Shown here one piece after another: positions 9,617-18,551 of a DNA stretch of 64,000 nt (its first letter is position 1; every line of letters starts with the position of its first letter). The position numbers were made by a program, and so were the translations under genes. Source of the DNA: Lysobacter sp. HDW10. Its GTDB lineage: Bacteria > Pseudomonadota > Gammaproteobacteria > Xanthomonadales > Xanthomonadaceae. The stretch spans positions 1,976,885 to 2,040,884 of the forward strand of contig NZ_CP049864.1 of NCBI RefSeq assembly GCF_011300685.1, written 5' to 3'. The notes beneath the pieces were generated by a model, which saw only the letters and a list, made by a program, of their open reading frames with translations, did no database searches and was not told the origin of the DNA.

Positions 9617-11314
9617 ATGATTATTGGTATCGATCTCGGCACAACACATTCGTTAGTAGGACGATTTGGCAAGGACGGCCCTGAGCTTTTTCCTAATGCA
9701 CAAGGTGAAGTCCTCACACCGTCTGCGATTTCGCTAGACGATCAAGGCAACGTACTCGTCGGCGCAGCAGCGCGTGATCGCGCGATGACGCACCCGGAAA
9801 GCAGTGTGTCCACCTTCAAAAGGTGGATGGGCACTTCGCGTGAAACTCGATTGGGTTCGCACGGGTTTAGAGCCGAAGATTTGTCTGCATTCGTTCTGAA
9901 GTCTCTGATCGCCGATGCGGAAGCGGCCACAGGTGAGAAGGTCACGGAAGCCATCATTTCAGTGCCCGCCTATTTTGGTGATGCACAGCGCAAAGCCACA
10001 CGCATTGCGGGTGAATTGGCTGGCATCAAAGTTGAGCGCCTGCTCAATGAGCCGACGGCAGCTGCCCTCGCCTACGGCCTACAAGAACGCATGGATGGCG
10101 CGACGTTTATCGTGCTGGATCTCGGTGGCGGCACATTCGACGTGTCGATCCTGGAGATCTTTGATGGCGTCATGCAGGTGCATGCCTCGGCCGGCGACAA
10201 CCGCTTGGGCGGAGAGGATTTCTTGCACGTCTTGATCGATCTATTCGTCACAGAGATGAAGATCGATTTGAATGCACTGACGCGTGCAGAGCTCGCCTTG
10301 CTTCGTACGCGCATGGAGCAAGTGAAATCTGCATTGAGCACGAAAGACCGCATCACCCTCGACATCGATCTGCAGGGAAAGCACCACATCTGGGAAATCA
10401 CCGAGGCCCGTTTTCAGCGCTCATCCGAATCGCTGCTTCAACGTGTTCGCGCACCCATCGAGCGTGCGATTCGAGATGCAAAGCTATCGCCTTCTGATCT
10501 AGCCGAAGTGATTCTCGTTGGCGGCGCGTCGCGGATGCCGATCTTTACCCGATTGGTCGCCCGAATGCTCGGCCGACTGCCGTTGCGTCATGTCCATCCA
10601 GACGAAGCCATTGCGCTGGGCGCATGCGTCGCCGCTGGCATGAAGGCAAGAAATGAAGCCTTGGAAGAAATGGTGCTCACGGATGTCTGCCCCTATACCT
10701 TGGGTGTCGGCGTATCACGTGACCATGGCAACGGCCGTCGAACAGAAGGCCATTTTTCGCCGATCCTCGAACGCAACTGCACCGTGCCTGTCAGTCGGTC
10801 GGAAAGCTTCAACGCCATCGAAGACAACCAGCGCGAGATTCTGCTCGAGGTGTATCAAGGCGAAAGTCCGCGCGTCTCAAACAACGTGTTGCTCGGCGCA
10901 CTCAGTGTGAAGTTGCCACCTCGCACCAAAGTCGCAGATTCTGTGGTCGACGTTCGATTTACTTACGACGTCAATGGCGTGTTACAGGTTGAAGCCAAAT
11001 TGCTTTCAACTGGCAACGTCGAAGAACTGATTCTGCAGAACACACCCGGTGTACTGAATGAGGACGAAGTGCGCGCCAGGCTTGCAGAACTCGCGTCCAT
11101 CAAGGTCCACCCACGCGAGACGCAGGCGAACTTGGCAACCATTGCCCGCTTGGAACGTGTCTATGAAGAGCGCCTGGACTTGCGGCCTATGCTCGACGAA
11201 TGGTTGTCGACATTCATGGCCCACTTGGAGTCGCAAGATCTTGCGCAAATCGATCGGGTACGCCGTGAGCTGGATGGCGCGCTCGCTGAAATCGACACCT
11301 CGCCCTTCGCATGA
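9617..11314 (+). CDS. hscC: HscC-type Hsp70 chaperone
   Basis: An Hsp70-family ATPase of the HscC class. The 565-residue protein starts with the phosphate-1 loop IIGIDLGTTHSLVG, has the Hsp70 signature VLDLGGGTFDVS near residue 165-176 and the adenosine loop VILVGGASRMP near residue 297-307. It is shorter than DnaK (about 640) because the C-terminal lid is reduced, as in HscC. The ATG follows the liuB stop by six bases, so it may be co-transcribed with it. The next gene overlaps by four bases and encodes its probable J-domain partner. The client proteins are unknown. Confidence 0.85.
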   Translation: MIIGIDLGTTHSLVGRFGKDGPELFPNAQGEVLTPSAISLDDQGNVLVGAAARDRAMTHPESSVSTFKRWMGTSRETRLGSHGFRAEDLSAFVLKSLIADAEAATGEKVTEAIISVPAYFGDAQRKATRIAGELAGIKVERLLNEPTAAALAYGLQERMDGATFIVLDLGGGTFDVSILEIFDGVMQVHASAGDNRLGGEDFLHVLIDLFVTEMKIDLNALTRAELALLRTRMEQVKSALSTKDRITLDIDLQGKHHIWEITEARFQRSSESLLQRVRAPIERAIRDAKLSPSDLAEVILVGGASRMPIFTRLVARMLGRLPLRHVHPDEAIALGACVAAGMKARNEALEEMVLTDVCPYTLGVGVSRDHGNGRRTEGHFSPILERNCTVPVSRSESFNAIEDNQREILLEVYQGESPRVSNNVLLGALSVKLPPRTKVADSVVDVRFTYDVNGVLQVEAKLLSTGNVEELILQNTPGVLNEDEVRARLAELASIKVHPRETQANLATIARLERVYEERLDLRPMLDEWLSTFMAHLESQDLAQIDRVRRELDGALAEIDTSPFA

Positions 11315-12354
11315 ACCCCTACAAGCGTCTGGGTATAGCGCAGAATGCCAGCGTGCTTGAGATTAAGCGCGCCTATGCGCGCCAATTGAAATCGACGCGT
11401 CCCGACGAAGATCCCATTGCATTTCAAGCGCTCCACGAGGCGTACACGTATTGCCTGGACAACGTAGGGAATGATGCCGTCGAAGAAGAAACGGTGGAAG
11501 AGATCGAGGATGCGTCACGCTACCAAGAAGCTGAGCAGTCTCTCGCAGATCCACCGCAGATCGAACGCCTCGATGTTATCCACGAAATCGAGGACAACGT
11601 CGACGACGAGACGTTCTTAGACGACTTCATCAATCGCTTCGCGCAGGACACGCCGTCTGAGATGGTGCGCTGGCTCAACGCGCATCCTGCGATGTTCTCG
11701 ATTGCGCGTAAGGATGCCATGCGCTGGGACATCCTCGATCAAATGGAACAGGTCTACCCGCCCGTCTCCATCGAAATGATGGAAGTGGTCAAACAGTTCT
11801 TTGGACTTGACCAAGTGGATTTCAAGGCGCCTTGGCTGATTGATCGACTGACCGCGCTTGAACACGACTTTGATGGCGCGCGTGCGTACAACGCCTTGCA
11901 CGCTGAGTTCAGCGATCCGCATACGCGCTACTTCGACCGTCTGATCTACCGGGAGCTCAGCACGCCCTTCCACTTTTGGCGTCGCGCTTTCTTCATGCTG
12001 ATGTTTGGAATGCCGCGCCGGATCCTCGAGCTCTGGCAAAAGTTTGACGCAGCGGATCCCAATGCAGCACAGACACACTTGGACGCAGCGTCGGTGTCAT
12101 TTTGGCGAGCCGTAGCCGTGCGCAAGAAGATCACGCTGCCGCGTTTGGCCGTCGCGGCGTCGCGTATCTGCTTCTGGGTCCCCTTAGCGTCGTTCCCTGC
12201 CTTCAAGGACGCCAACTTGGTGACCTTTGTATCGCCGGCATTCTGGAAAACGATTGTCGGAAACATGGGCGTGTGGGCCACTTTGTGGTTGGCCGTGTGT
12301 TTGGTCAACATGACGGCGGTTGCGCTTCGCGTTCGCCTACAACGCACGAAATGA
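11311..12354 (+). CDS. Divergent J-domain membrane protein, probable HscC co-chaperone
   Basis: A J-domain protein presumably stimulating the ATPase of the adjacent HscC. Its ATGA start overlaps the hscC stop, implying translational coupling. Residues 1-50 form a J domain (NPYKRLGIAQNAS, then IKRAYARQLKSTRPDEDP), but the invariant HPD tripeptide is RPD. That variant is known from the DjlB/DjlC-type partners of HscC. The middle is acidic and soluble. The C-terminal ~80 residues contain two hydrophobic segments (around FWVPLASFPAF and WATLWLAVCLVNM), so the protein is probably tethered to the inner membrane. 347 residues. Confidence 0.8.
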   Translation: MNPYKRLGIAQNASVLEIKRAYARQLKSTRPDEDPIAFQALHEAYTYCLDNVGNDAVEEETVEEIEDASRYQEAEQSLADPPQIERLDVIHEIEDNVDDETFLDDFINRFAQDTPSEMVRWLNAHPAMFSIARKDAMRWDILDQMEQVYPPVSIEMMEVVKQFFGLDQVDFKAPWLIDRLTALEHDFDGARAYNALHAEFSDPHTRYFDRLIYRELSTPFHFWRRAFFMLMFGMPRRILELWQKFDAADPNAAQTHLDAASVSFWRAVAVRKKITLPRLAVAASRICFWVPLASFPAFKDANLVTFVSPAFWKTIVGNMGVWATLWLAVCLVNMTAVALRVRLQRTK

Positions 12355-12468
12355 ACACGCGTTCTCAGTTTTGACGTTGGGCTTTTGCTGAATGGAGAGG
12401 TACCGGTTTTTGCGTGCTACGTTATGAAGCCCGCAGCAGCGCTGCCTTCCCCCGAAGGGTAAATCGCA

Positions 12469-12987
12469 ATGGCAATTGGTTGGAAAGAAAAAGAAAAGGA
12501 CGGCACACGTGTGGATGTGGCCGCGTTTCCTGACAATGCAGTGTCGGCACCTCCGATGACCGCACCCATCGTTTCTGCACCTGCCCCCGCGACGTCTATG
12601 GCACCCGCCAGTCCTGCGCTCAAGGAATCCATTATTTCTCCCGACCTATCGATCGAAGGCAAAATCGAAGGCTCGGGTCACGTGCGCATTGCCGGCAAGT
12701 TCAAAGGCGATGTCAATGTCAAAGGCAATTTGACCGTTGAAGAAGGCGCCAAGTTGAACGGCAGTGTGCGCGCTGATCGTGTCAGCCTTGCGGGCGAACT
12801 CGACGGCAACATCGAATCGGCGCAGCATGTGGAACTGCTGAAGAGCTGTACGCTGAGCGGTGATATCAAAGCAGACACGTTGACAATTGCCGCTGGCTCG
12901 CGCGTCAAGGGTCACGTCGAATGCGGCTGGAAAGACGGCGCAGGCGTGGATAGCAAGCGAACCGGTACACCCGCCAACGACGGCTGA
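12469..12987 (+). CDS. Bactofilin-family cytoskeletal protein
   Basis: A polymer-forming bactofilin. The 172 residues comprise a ~60-residue Pro/Ala-rich N-terminal tail and a right-handed beta-helix core (about 65-160) with repeating short strands such as IEGKIEGSGHVRIAG and LAGELDGNIES. There is no signal peptide. Bactofilins polymerise without nucleotide and act in cell shape, stalk formation or localising wall enzymes and pilus regulators; which applies here cannot be read from sequence. Two bases separate its stop from the next gene, a zinc-ribbon protein, so they form a likely two-gene operon. Confidence 0.85.
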   Translation: MAIGWKEKEKDGTRVDVAAFPDNAVSAPPMTAPIVSAPAPATSMAPASPALKESIISPDLSIEGKIEGSGHVRIAGKFKGDVNVKGNLTVEEGAKLNGSVRADRVSLAGELDGNIESAQHVELLKSCTLSGDIKADTLTIAAGSRVKGHVECGWKDGAGVDSKRTGTPANDG

Positions 12988-12989
12988 TC

Positions 12990-13346
12990 ATGATCGGTCG
13001 CGCTTCTGCGGAGAAGCCGATTGGCGCAACGCGCCAATGTCCGCATTGCAAGGCCATGATTCTTGAAAGTGCCATGACATGCCCTGCATGTCGTGGGCAT
13101 TTGCGTTTTGACGTGCCGCCTGATCGCGAAGTCCTGGATCAGCCTCTGAAGATCGAGGGCAGCATTACCCACCCACCGGATGCCGGTGCGTGGGAATACT
13201 GCATGGTCGCTGTGATCAAGAACGAACGCGGTGAAGAAATCGAACGCAAAGTCATCGGCGTGGGTGCGATGAAAGCGAACGAAACGCGGACCTTCAGTCT
13301 CAGTGTGGACGTCGTCGCAAGTCGACGGATGCGCAGCAAGAACTAG
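12990..13346 (+). CDS. Zinc-ribbon protein of unknown function
   Basis: I do not recognise a named family. The 118-residue protein has an N-terminal zinc ribbon, CPHCKAMI then CPAC (residues ~18-36), and a beta-rich C-terminal region with a hydrophobic patch EYCMVAVIKNERGEEIE, suggestive of a small immunoglobulin-like or FxLYD-like domain. No signal peptide or membrane segment. It directly follows the bactofilin gene, suggesting a joint role. Its stop codon overlaps that of the convergent small Feo gene through the shared palindrome CTAG. Confidence 0.65.
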   Translation: MIGRASAEKPIGATRQCPHCKAMILESAMTCPACRGHLRFDVPPDREVLDQPLKIEGSITHPPDAGAWEYCMVAVIKNERGEEIERKVIGVGAMKANETRTFSLSVDVVASRRMRSKN

Positions 13347-13576
13347 TGGCAGTTGTCGTCATTGCTACAGCCCCCGCAGGCATTCCCTGCGCGGGCTGAA
13401 GGCGCGATCCGACGACCCAGCGCCTTCAACCACGCCGGCCGACCATCACGCACTGCCCAAAGCGCAATGGAGCCCGTCATTTTGCGCCACGTGCTTGGCA
13501 GTTGTGATCGCACCACGAAGGCCAGACAGAACAGGCCGATGGCCGCGATCACAATGTATTGCACGGTCAAAGACAT
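13343..13576 (-). CDS. Small FeoB-associated membrane protein with Cys-rich tail
   Basis: A 77-residue protein with one N-terminal transmembrane helix (VQYIVIAAIGLFCLAFVV), a basic middle and a cysteine-rich end, ACGGCSNDDNCH. It starts three bases after the feoB stop, so it is the third gene of the feo operon. Topology and Cys tail resemble the FeoB-associated Cys-rich membrane proteins found beside feoB in several phyla, taking the place of FeoC. The cysteines could bind iron or sense redox state, which is inference. Confidence 0.7.
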   Translation of the reverse strand: MSLTVQYIVIAAIGLFCLAFVVRSQLPSTWRKMTGSIALWAVRDGRPAWLKALGRRIAPSARAGNACGGCSNDDNCH

Positions 13577-13579
13577 GAC

Positions 13580-15433
13580 TCAGCCCAACCCCATCATCTT
13601 TGCGACTTGATACGTCAGCAACGACGCGCCGTACGCGAGCGCAAACAAATAGCCCATGGCGATCAGTGTCTGCTTCCAAGAACGCGTTTCACGACGAATC
13701 GTCGCCAATGTCGAAATGCACTGCGGTGCGTAGATAAACCAAATCAGCAAGGAGAGCGCTGTGGCAAGCGACCACTGTTGAGACACGATCTGGCCCAAGG
13801 CCTGCGCAGTGGCGTCGTCACTTGCCGCTTGCACCGCGTAAACAGTGCCGAGTGATGCAACGACAACTTCGCGCGCAGCCATCCCCGGAATCAAGGCAAT
13901 ACAAATTTGCCAATTGAAGCCCAAGGGTGAAAACACGACGGTCAGCAGATGGCCAAGGCGACCCGCATAACTGTAGTCAACAGCCGGGCCCGCAAAATCT
14001 GAAGGCGGTGTCGGGAAGTTGAGCAAGAACCACAGCAACACGGTCAGCGCCAAAATAATGCCGCCGACGCGCTTCAAGAAAATCATGGCGCGTTCTTGAA
14101 GACCGATCAGGACATCGCGAACGTTCGGCACACGATACGAAGGCAACTCCAACAGCAACATGTGCTCACCAGCGTCACGACGCCAGCGCTTCATGACCCA
14201 CGACACCATCAGTGCACTCAGAATGCCTGCCATGTACAAACCAAACAGCACCAGGCCCTGCAAGTTCAAAATGCCCAAGATGCGCTGCTGGGGAATGAAT
14301 GCACCGATCAACAATGCATAAACAGGTAAGCGCGCCGAGCACGTCATCAGCGGCGCCACCATGATCGTTGCCAAACGATCGCGTGGATCTTGGATGGAAC
14401 GCGTCGCCATGATGCCGGGCACAGCGCACGCAAAGCTGGACAGCAGTGGAATGAAGCTACGTCCAGACAAGCCCGCTTTAAACATCAAGCGGTCCATCAA
14501 AAACGCTGCACGTGGCAAGTAACCACTTTCTTCCAGCGCAAGAATGAAAAGGAACAGAATCAGGATTTGCGGCAAGAACACCAGAACGCTACCGACGCCG
14601 GCGATGATGCCGTCGACAAGCAAGCCGCGCAAAGGCCCGTCAGGGAGCATCGTTCCAACTTGCGTGCCGATCCAGCCAACGCCCGCCTCGATGCCATCCA
14701 TCATCGGCGTCGCCCAGGCATAGACCGCTTGGAACATCACAAACAGAATGACGGCAAGAATGGCGAATCCGAGCACCGGATGTAGCAACCAGCGGTCCAA
14801 CGCGTCATCCAACTTGGTGGATTGCGCGGGCATGATGACCGACTTCGCCAACACATCGCGTGCTTCATGGTGCAAGTCGATGGGATCAAGTGAGGCCGGT
14901 TGCACAGGCACATGCAATACGTCGACTTGTTCCAGTGCTGCCGCCAATTCCGCTGCGCCGTTTGAACGCACGGCCACGGTTGGTACGACCGGAATACCCA
15001 GCGCGGCTTGCATCGCGTCGATGTCTATTTGAATGCCGACCTTTTTCGCGGCATCCATTTGATTCAACGCCAAGATCATCGGCGTGCCTAGCTGCTTCAG
15101 TTCAAGCGCAAACCGCAAATGCAATTGAAGATTCGTCGCATCGACGACGCACACCAATACATCAGGCTTACCTTCGCCGGGGTAGAAGCCACGACACACA
15201 TCCCGTGCAATCGCTTCATCCAAACTGGTGGGATGCAAGCTATAAGCGCCGGGCAAATCAAGCACGGCGATCTCACGACCGCTCGGCAGTTTCATCCGAC
15301 CTTCTTTGCGTTCCACGGTCACGCCCGTGTAGTTCGCAACTTTTTGCCGACTTCCGGTCAGCAAATTAAAGAGAGCGGTTTTGCCTGAGTTCGGATTACC
15401 GATCAGTGCGATCCGCAGCGCCGGGGTTGTCAC
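13580..15433 (-). CDS. feoB: Ferrous iron transporter FeoB
   Basis: Imports Fe2+ across the inner membrane. The 617-residue protein has the N-terminal G domain, with G1 GNPNSGKT (residues 12-19), a G2 threonine in YTGVTVERKEG, G3 DLPG and G4 NQMD. The polytopic membrane domain carries the two Gate motifs, with cysteines in SSFACAVPGIMA and TCSARLPVY. It is shorter than E. coli FeoB (773) but typical for this bacterial group. It begins with GTG, overlapping the feoA stop by four bases (GTGA). Expression is likely repressed by Fur through the box upstream of feoA. Confidence 0.95.
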   Translation of the reverse strand: MTTPALRIALIGNPNSGKTALFNLLTGSRQKVANYTGVTVERKEGRMKLPSGREIAVLDLPGAYSLHPTSLDEAIARDVCRGFYPGEGKPDVLVCVVDATNLQLHLRFALELKQLGTPMILALNQMDAAKKVGIQIDIDAMQAALGIPVVPTVAVRSNGAAELAAALEQVDVLHVPVQPASLDPIDLHHEARDVLAKSVIMPAQSTKLDDALDRWLLHPVLGFAILAVILFVMFQAVYAWATPMMDGIEAGVGWIGTQVGTMLPDGPLRGLLVDGIIAGVGSVLVFLPQILILFLFILALEESGYLPRAAFLMDRLMFKAGLSGRSFIPLLSSFACAVPGIMATRSIQDPRDRLATIMVAPLMTCSARLPVYALLIGAFIPQQRILGILNLQGLVLFGLYMAGILSALMVSWVMKRWRRDAGEHMLLLELPSYRVPNVRDVLIGLQERAMIFLKRVGGIILALTVLLWFLLNFPTPPSDFAGPAVDYSYAGRLGHLLTVVFSPLGFNWQICIALIPGMAAREVVVASLGTVYAVQAASDDATAQALGQIVSQQWSLATALSLLIWFIYAPQCISTLATIRRETRSWKQTLIAMGYLFALAYGASLLTYQVAKMMGLG

Positions 15434-15678
15434 AGGTGCCCGCCTTCCGTCCTGATCTTGATCCGACGGGCTTCGTCAAGACGCAATGCGAATCGAGCAG
15501 AACCGATGCGCGTCACGATGGGGTCATTGGATATCGGTGCCACCGCAATGACGTGAATCGCCTCACCTGGCACAAAACCCAGTTCAACAAGGCGTCGCGC
15601 AATGGGGTCGTTGTCGGAACGCGGTTCGATGCGCTCAACAATGGCTGGGGTGAATGGGCTTAAGTCGGTGAGTGTCAC
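15430..15678 (-). CDS. feoA: Ferrous iron transport accessory protein FeoA
   Basis: A small SH3-like cytoplasmic protein that assists FeoB. The GTG at 15678 is the preferred start because GGAAG lies five bases upstream; a TTG at 15690 would give four extra residues and sit next to the Fur box. The resulting 82-residue protein has typical FeoA features: an ARRLVELGFVPGEAI core and a terminal beta-strand ARFALRLDEARRI. It overlaps feoB by four bases and is transcribed from the Fur-box region. Confidence 0.9.
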   Translation of the reverse strand: MTLTDLSPFTPAIVERIEPRSDNDPIARRLVELGFVPGEAIHVIAVAPISNDPIVTRIGSARFALRLDEARRIKIRTEGGHL

Positions 15679-15692
15679 GATGACTTCCAAAC

Positions 15693-15710
15693 AATAATCA
15701 TTCTCATTCT
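15693..15710 (-). promoter_or_regulatory. Fur box upstream of feoAB
   Basis: Read on the minus strand the sequence is AGAATGAGAATGATTATT, close to the classical GATAATGATAATCATTATC Fur consensus built of repeated NATAAT/NAGAAT hexamers. It lies 15 bases before the feoA start, so Fe2+-Fur would block transcription of the operon when iron is plentiful. Confidence 0.88.
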
Positions 15711-15789
15711 AACACTCGGCTGAACCGGAAAGACAAAGCCAAATGGGCTCAACGGCTATCATTCATGGGTCTCCCACCGTAGGTCCGGC

Positions 15790-16575
15790 ATGTACGCATC
15801 CTTGAATCTGAACCGTCAAGACGCTGTCGCGCGTATTCGTATGCAGCGCGGTGAGGTTCACAACGCGTTTGATGCGCAACTGATCACCGACCTCACGGAA
15901 ACCTTCAAGGCTTTGGACACCGACGACAGCATTCGCGTGGTGGTCCTCGAGGCTGAGGGCGCGTCCTTCAGCGCCGGCGCCGACCTCAATTGGATGCGCG
16001 GCATGGCCAAGATGTCCGAGGCTGAAAATCGGGTTGATTCGCTGGCCTTGGCACAGCTGATGCGGACCTTGGACGAACTCAGCAAACCTGTCATTGCCCG
16101 CGTGCAAGGCTCTGCATTCGGCGGCGGTGTCGGCCTCGTGGCCTGCTGTGATATCGCCATTGGCAGTACAGCGGCTAAGTTTGGTTTGACCGAAAGCAAA
16201 CTCGGGCTCTTACCCGCCGTCATTTCACCGTATGTCATTGCGGCGATCGGCGCACGACAATCGCGTCGCTACTTTGCGACGGGTGAGATCTTTGATGCGA
16301 ATGAGGCACATCGCCTAGGGCTCCTCCACGTTGTCACTGCACCCGAACAGCTCGATGAAGCAGTCGACTACATGATTGCCTCGCTACTGAAAGCTGCACC
16401 CATCGCTGCAGGTGCCGCCAAACAATTGATACGCGCCGTCGCAAACGACGCCGATGCACTTGCGCAAGACGCACGCAACGCTGCGCTGATCGCTTCGTTG
16501 CGCGTGTCTCCTGAAGGCCAAGAAGGCCTTGCTGCATTCCTCGAAAAGCGCAAACCGAACTGGATCAAGAACTGA
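15790..16575 (+). CDS. liuC: 3-Methylglutaconyl-CoA hydratase (enoyl-CoA hydratase family)
   Basis: Hydrates 3-methylglutaconyl-CoA to HMG-CoA in leucine degradation. The 261-residue crotonase-fold protein has the oxyanion-hole segments SAGADLNWM (residues ~58-66) and AFGGGVGLVACCDIAI (~107-122), and a SKLGLLPAVISPYV region. Crotonase subfamilies are hard to separate by sequence alone. The assignment to methylglutaconyl-CoA rests on its one-base overlap (TGATG) with liuD and the following liuE. Confidence 0.88.
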   Translation: MYASLNLNRQDAVARIRMQRGEVHNAFDAQLITDLTETFKALDTDDSIRVVVLEAEGASFSAGADLNWMRGMAKMSEAENRVDSLALAQLMRTLDELSKPVIARVQGSAFGGGVGLVACCDIAIGSTAAKFGLTESKLGLLPAVISPYVIAAIGARQSRRYFATGEIFDANEAHRLGLLHVVTAPEQLDEAVDYMIASLLKAAPIAAGAAKQLIRAVANDADALAQDARNAALIASLRVSPEGQEGLAAFLEKRKPNWIKN

Positions 16576-18551
16576 TGTTTGAAAAAATTCTGATTGCCAA
16601 CCGTGGCGAAATCGCTTGCCGAGTGATTCGCACCTGTAAAAAGTTGGGCGTTAAGACCGTTGCGGTCTACTCCGATGCCGACGCACATGCACAGCATGTC
16701 TTGCAGGCAGATGAAGCTTGGCATATTGGTGGCGCACGCCCGCAAGAAAGCTATTTGTCTGCAGAAGCCGTTTTGGATGCTGCGCTGAAATCAGGCGCGC
16801 AAGCGATTCATCCCGGCTATGGTTTCTTGAGTGAGAATGCCGATTTCGCCGACGCGGTGGAAGCCGCGGGTTTGGTGTTTATCGGTCCGCGTGCCGCATC
16901 CATGCGCAAGATGGGGAGTAAAGCGGGCGCGAAGGATTTGATGGATGCCGCAGGTGTGCCGGTCGTCCCGGGATATACCGGTGCAGAACAAGCGCCTGAT
17001 CTTTTGCAACAAGAAGCCAACCGCATTGGCTACCCCTTGATGATCAAAGCGGCACACGGCGGCGGCGGAAAAGGCATGCGAATCGTGCGCCATGCAGACG
17101 AATTCGCCGCCAACCTTGAAAGCTGTCAGCGCGAAGCAAAGAACGCATTTGGCCGTGACCGCGTGTTGCTCGAACGCTATATCGAAAATCCGCGTCATAT
17201 CGAGATTCAGATCTTCGGCGACTCAAGCGGCGACGTCATCCATTTGAATGAGCGCGAATGCTCGGCGCAGCGCAGATATCAGAAGGTGCTCGAAGAAGCG
17301 CCCTCACCTTTCTTGACGGATGACATGCGTCAAGCAATGGGGCGCGCCGCGATCTTGGCCGGTGAAGCCATCGCGTACGAAAACGCAGGCACGGTGGAGT
17401 TCATTGTCGGCGCTGACGGCAGCTTCTACTTCATGGAAATCAACACGCGCCTGCAAGTTGAACATCCGGTCACCGAATGGGTCACCGGATTCGATCTGGT
17501 CGAATGGCAGTTGCGCGTGGCAAATGGTGAGCGCTTGCCCGCAACGCAGGAAGAAGTCCTGCACTATGGACATGCCATCGAAGTGCGTTTGTACGCAGAG
17601 GATCCGGATGCGGGCTTCCTACCGGGCTCGGGCACACTGAAGCGTCTGCGCTTGCCGGCACCTTCGCGCAATGTCCGCATTGATTCCGGTGTGGTGGAAG
17701 GCGACACCGTCACGATTTTCTACGACCCCATGATTGCCAAGTTGATCGTGTGGGATACCACGCGCGAACGTGCGCTCTTGCGCATGCAAGAAGCGCTGTC
17801 CGAATGTGAAGTCGAAGGCCCCAAATCCAACATTGCGTTCTTGGAACGTTTGGTTCGCCACCCTGCCGTGTGCGAAGGTCGAATCGACACCGGCTATCTC
17901 GACCGCCACCTTGACGAGTTCGTTGGCACCCAGGCCGTATCCGACCTGGCTGAAATTCAGGCGATTGCGGCCGCACTCTTAACGACTGACATCGGTGACC
18001 AATCCCAGTCGCCATGGGCGCGCAATGATGCATGGCGCATCGGTGGACCGGCGGTGCAATCCGTGCGCATTGCCTATGGTCACGCGACGCATTTGGCCAA
18101 GGTTGCCCGAAACAACGCACAGGTGACCGTGGCAATTGACGGTAATGCGCATGTGTTTGATGCATTCCATGTAGACACACAGTCGGTCTCCGTGACGCGT
18201 GCCGGTCAAACGCGCAATCTTCGTTACCGCACGCACGGCGATGTGCTGACAGTGTTTGCAAACGATCAACGCTTGAATTTCGAAAGACGCCCCCTGCATG
18301 AACTGGCAGATTCTGCGTCGGCCGCCAGCGGCAACCAAATTGTCGCGCCGATGCCCGGGCGCGTCGTCGTCGTCAACGTCGCGCCTGGCGACACCGTGGC
18401 AGCGGGAGACATCTTGATGGTGATGGAAGCCATGAAAATGGAACTCTCACTCAAAGCCGCCAAGGCCGGCAAAATTGCCGAAGTGCGCGCAGAGGCCGCC
18501 GCCTTCGTCGAGGCCGACACCGTCTTGGTGGTGTTGGAGGATGACGAATGA
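16575..18551 (+). CDS. liuD: 3-Methylcrotonyl-CoA carboxylase, biotin-containing (alpha) subunit
   Basis: Carboxylates its own biotin with bicarbonate and ATP, then passes it to LiuB. The 658 residues contain the biotin carboxylase domain (about 1-450), with FEKILIANRGEIACRVIRT at the N-terminus and the ATP-grasp loop AAHGGGGKGMRIV near 155. A linker/BT region follows, then a biotinyl domain with the biotinylated lysine in VMEAMKMELS near residue 618. Length matches MCC alpha. One-base overlap with liuC and four-base overlap with liuE indicate a tightly coupled operon. Confidence 0.93.
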   Translation: MFEKILIANRGEIACRVIRTCKKLGVKTVAVYSDADAHAQHVLQADEAWHIGGARPQESYLSAEAVLDAALKSGAQAIHPGYGFLSENADFADAVEAAGLVFIGPRAASMRKMGSKAGAKDLMDAAGVPVVPGYTGAEQAPDLLQQEANRIGYPLMIKAAHGGGGKGMRIVRHADEFAANLESCQREAKNAFGRDRVLLERYIENPRHIEIQIFGDSSGDVIHLNERECSAQRRYQKVLEEAPSPFLTDDMRQAMGRAAILAGEAIAYENAGTVEFIVGADGSFYFMEINTRLQVEHPVTEWVTGFDLVEWQLRVANGERLPATQEEVLHYGHAIEVRLYAEDPDAGFLPGSGTLKRLRLPAPSRNVRIDSGVVEGDTVTIFYDPMIAKLIVWDTTRERALLRMQEALSECEVEGPKSNIAFLERLVRHPAVCEGRIDTGYLDRHLDEFVGTQAVSDLAEIQAIAAALLTTDIGDQSQSPWARNDAWRIGGPAVQSVRIAYGHATHLAKVARNNAQVTVAIDGNAHVFDAFHVDTQSVSVTRAGQTRNLRYRTHGDVLTVFANDQRLNFERRPLHELADSASAASGNQIVAPMPGRVVVVNVAPGDTVAAGDILMVMEAMKMELSLKAAKAGKIAEVRAEAAAFVEADTVLVVLEDDE

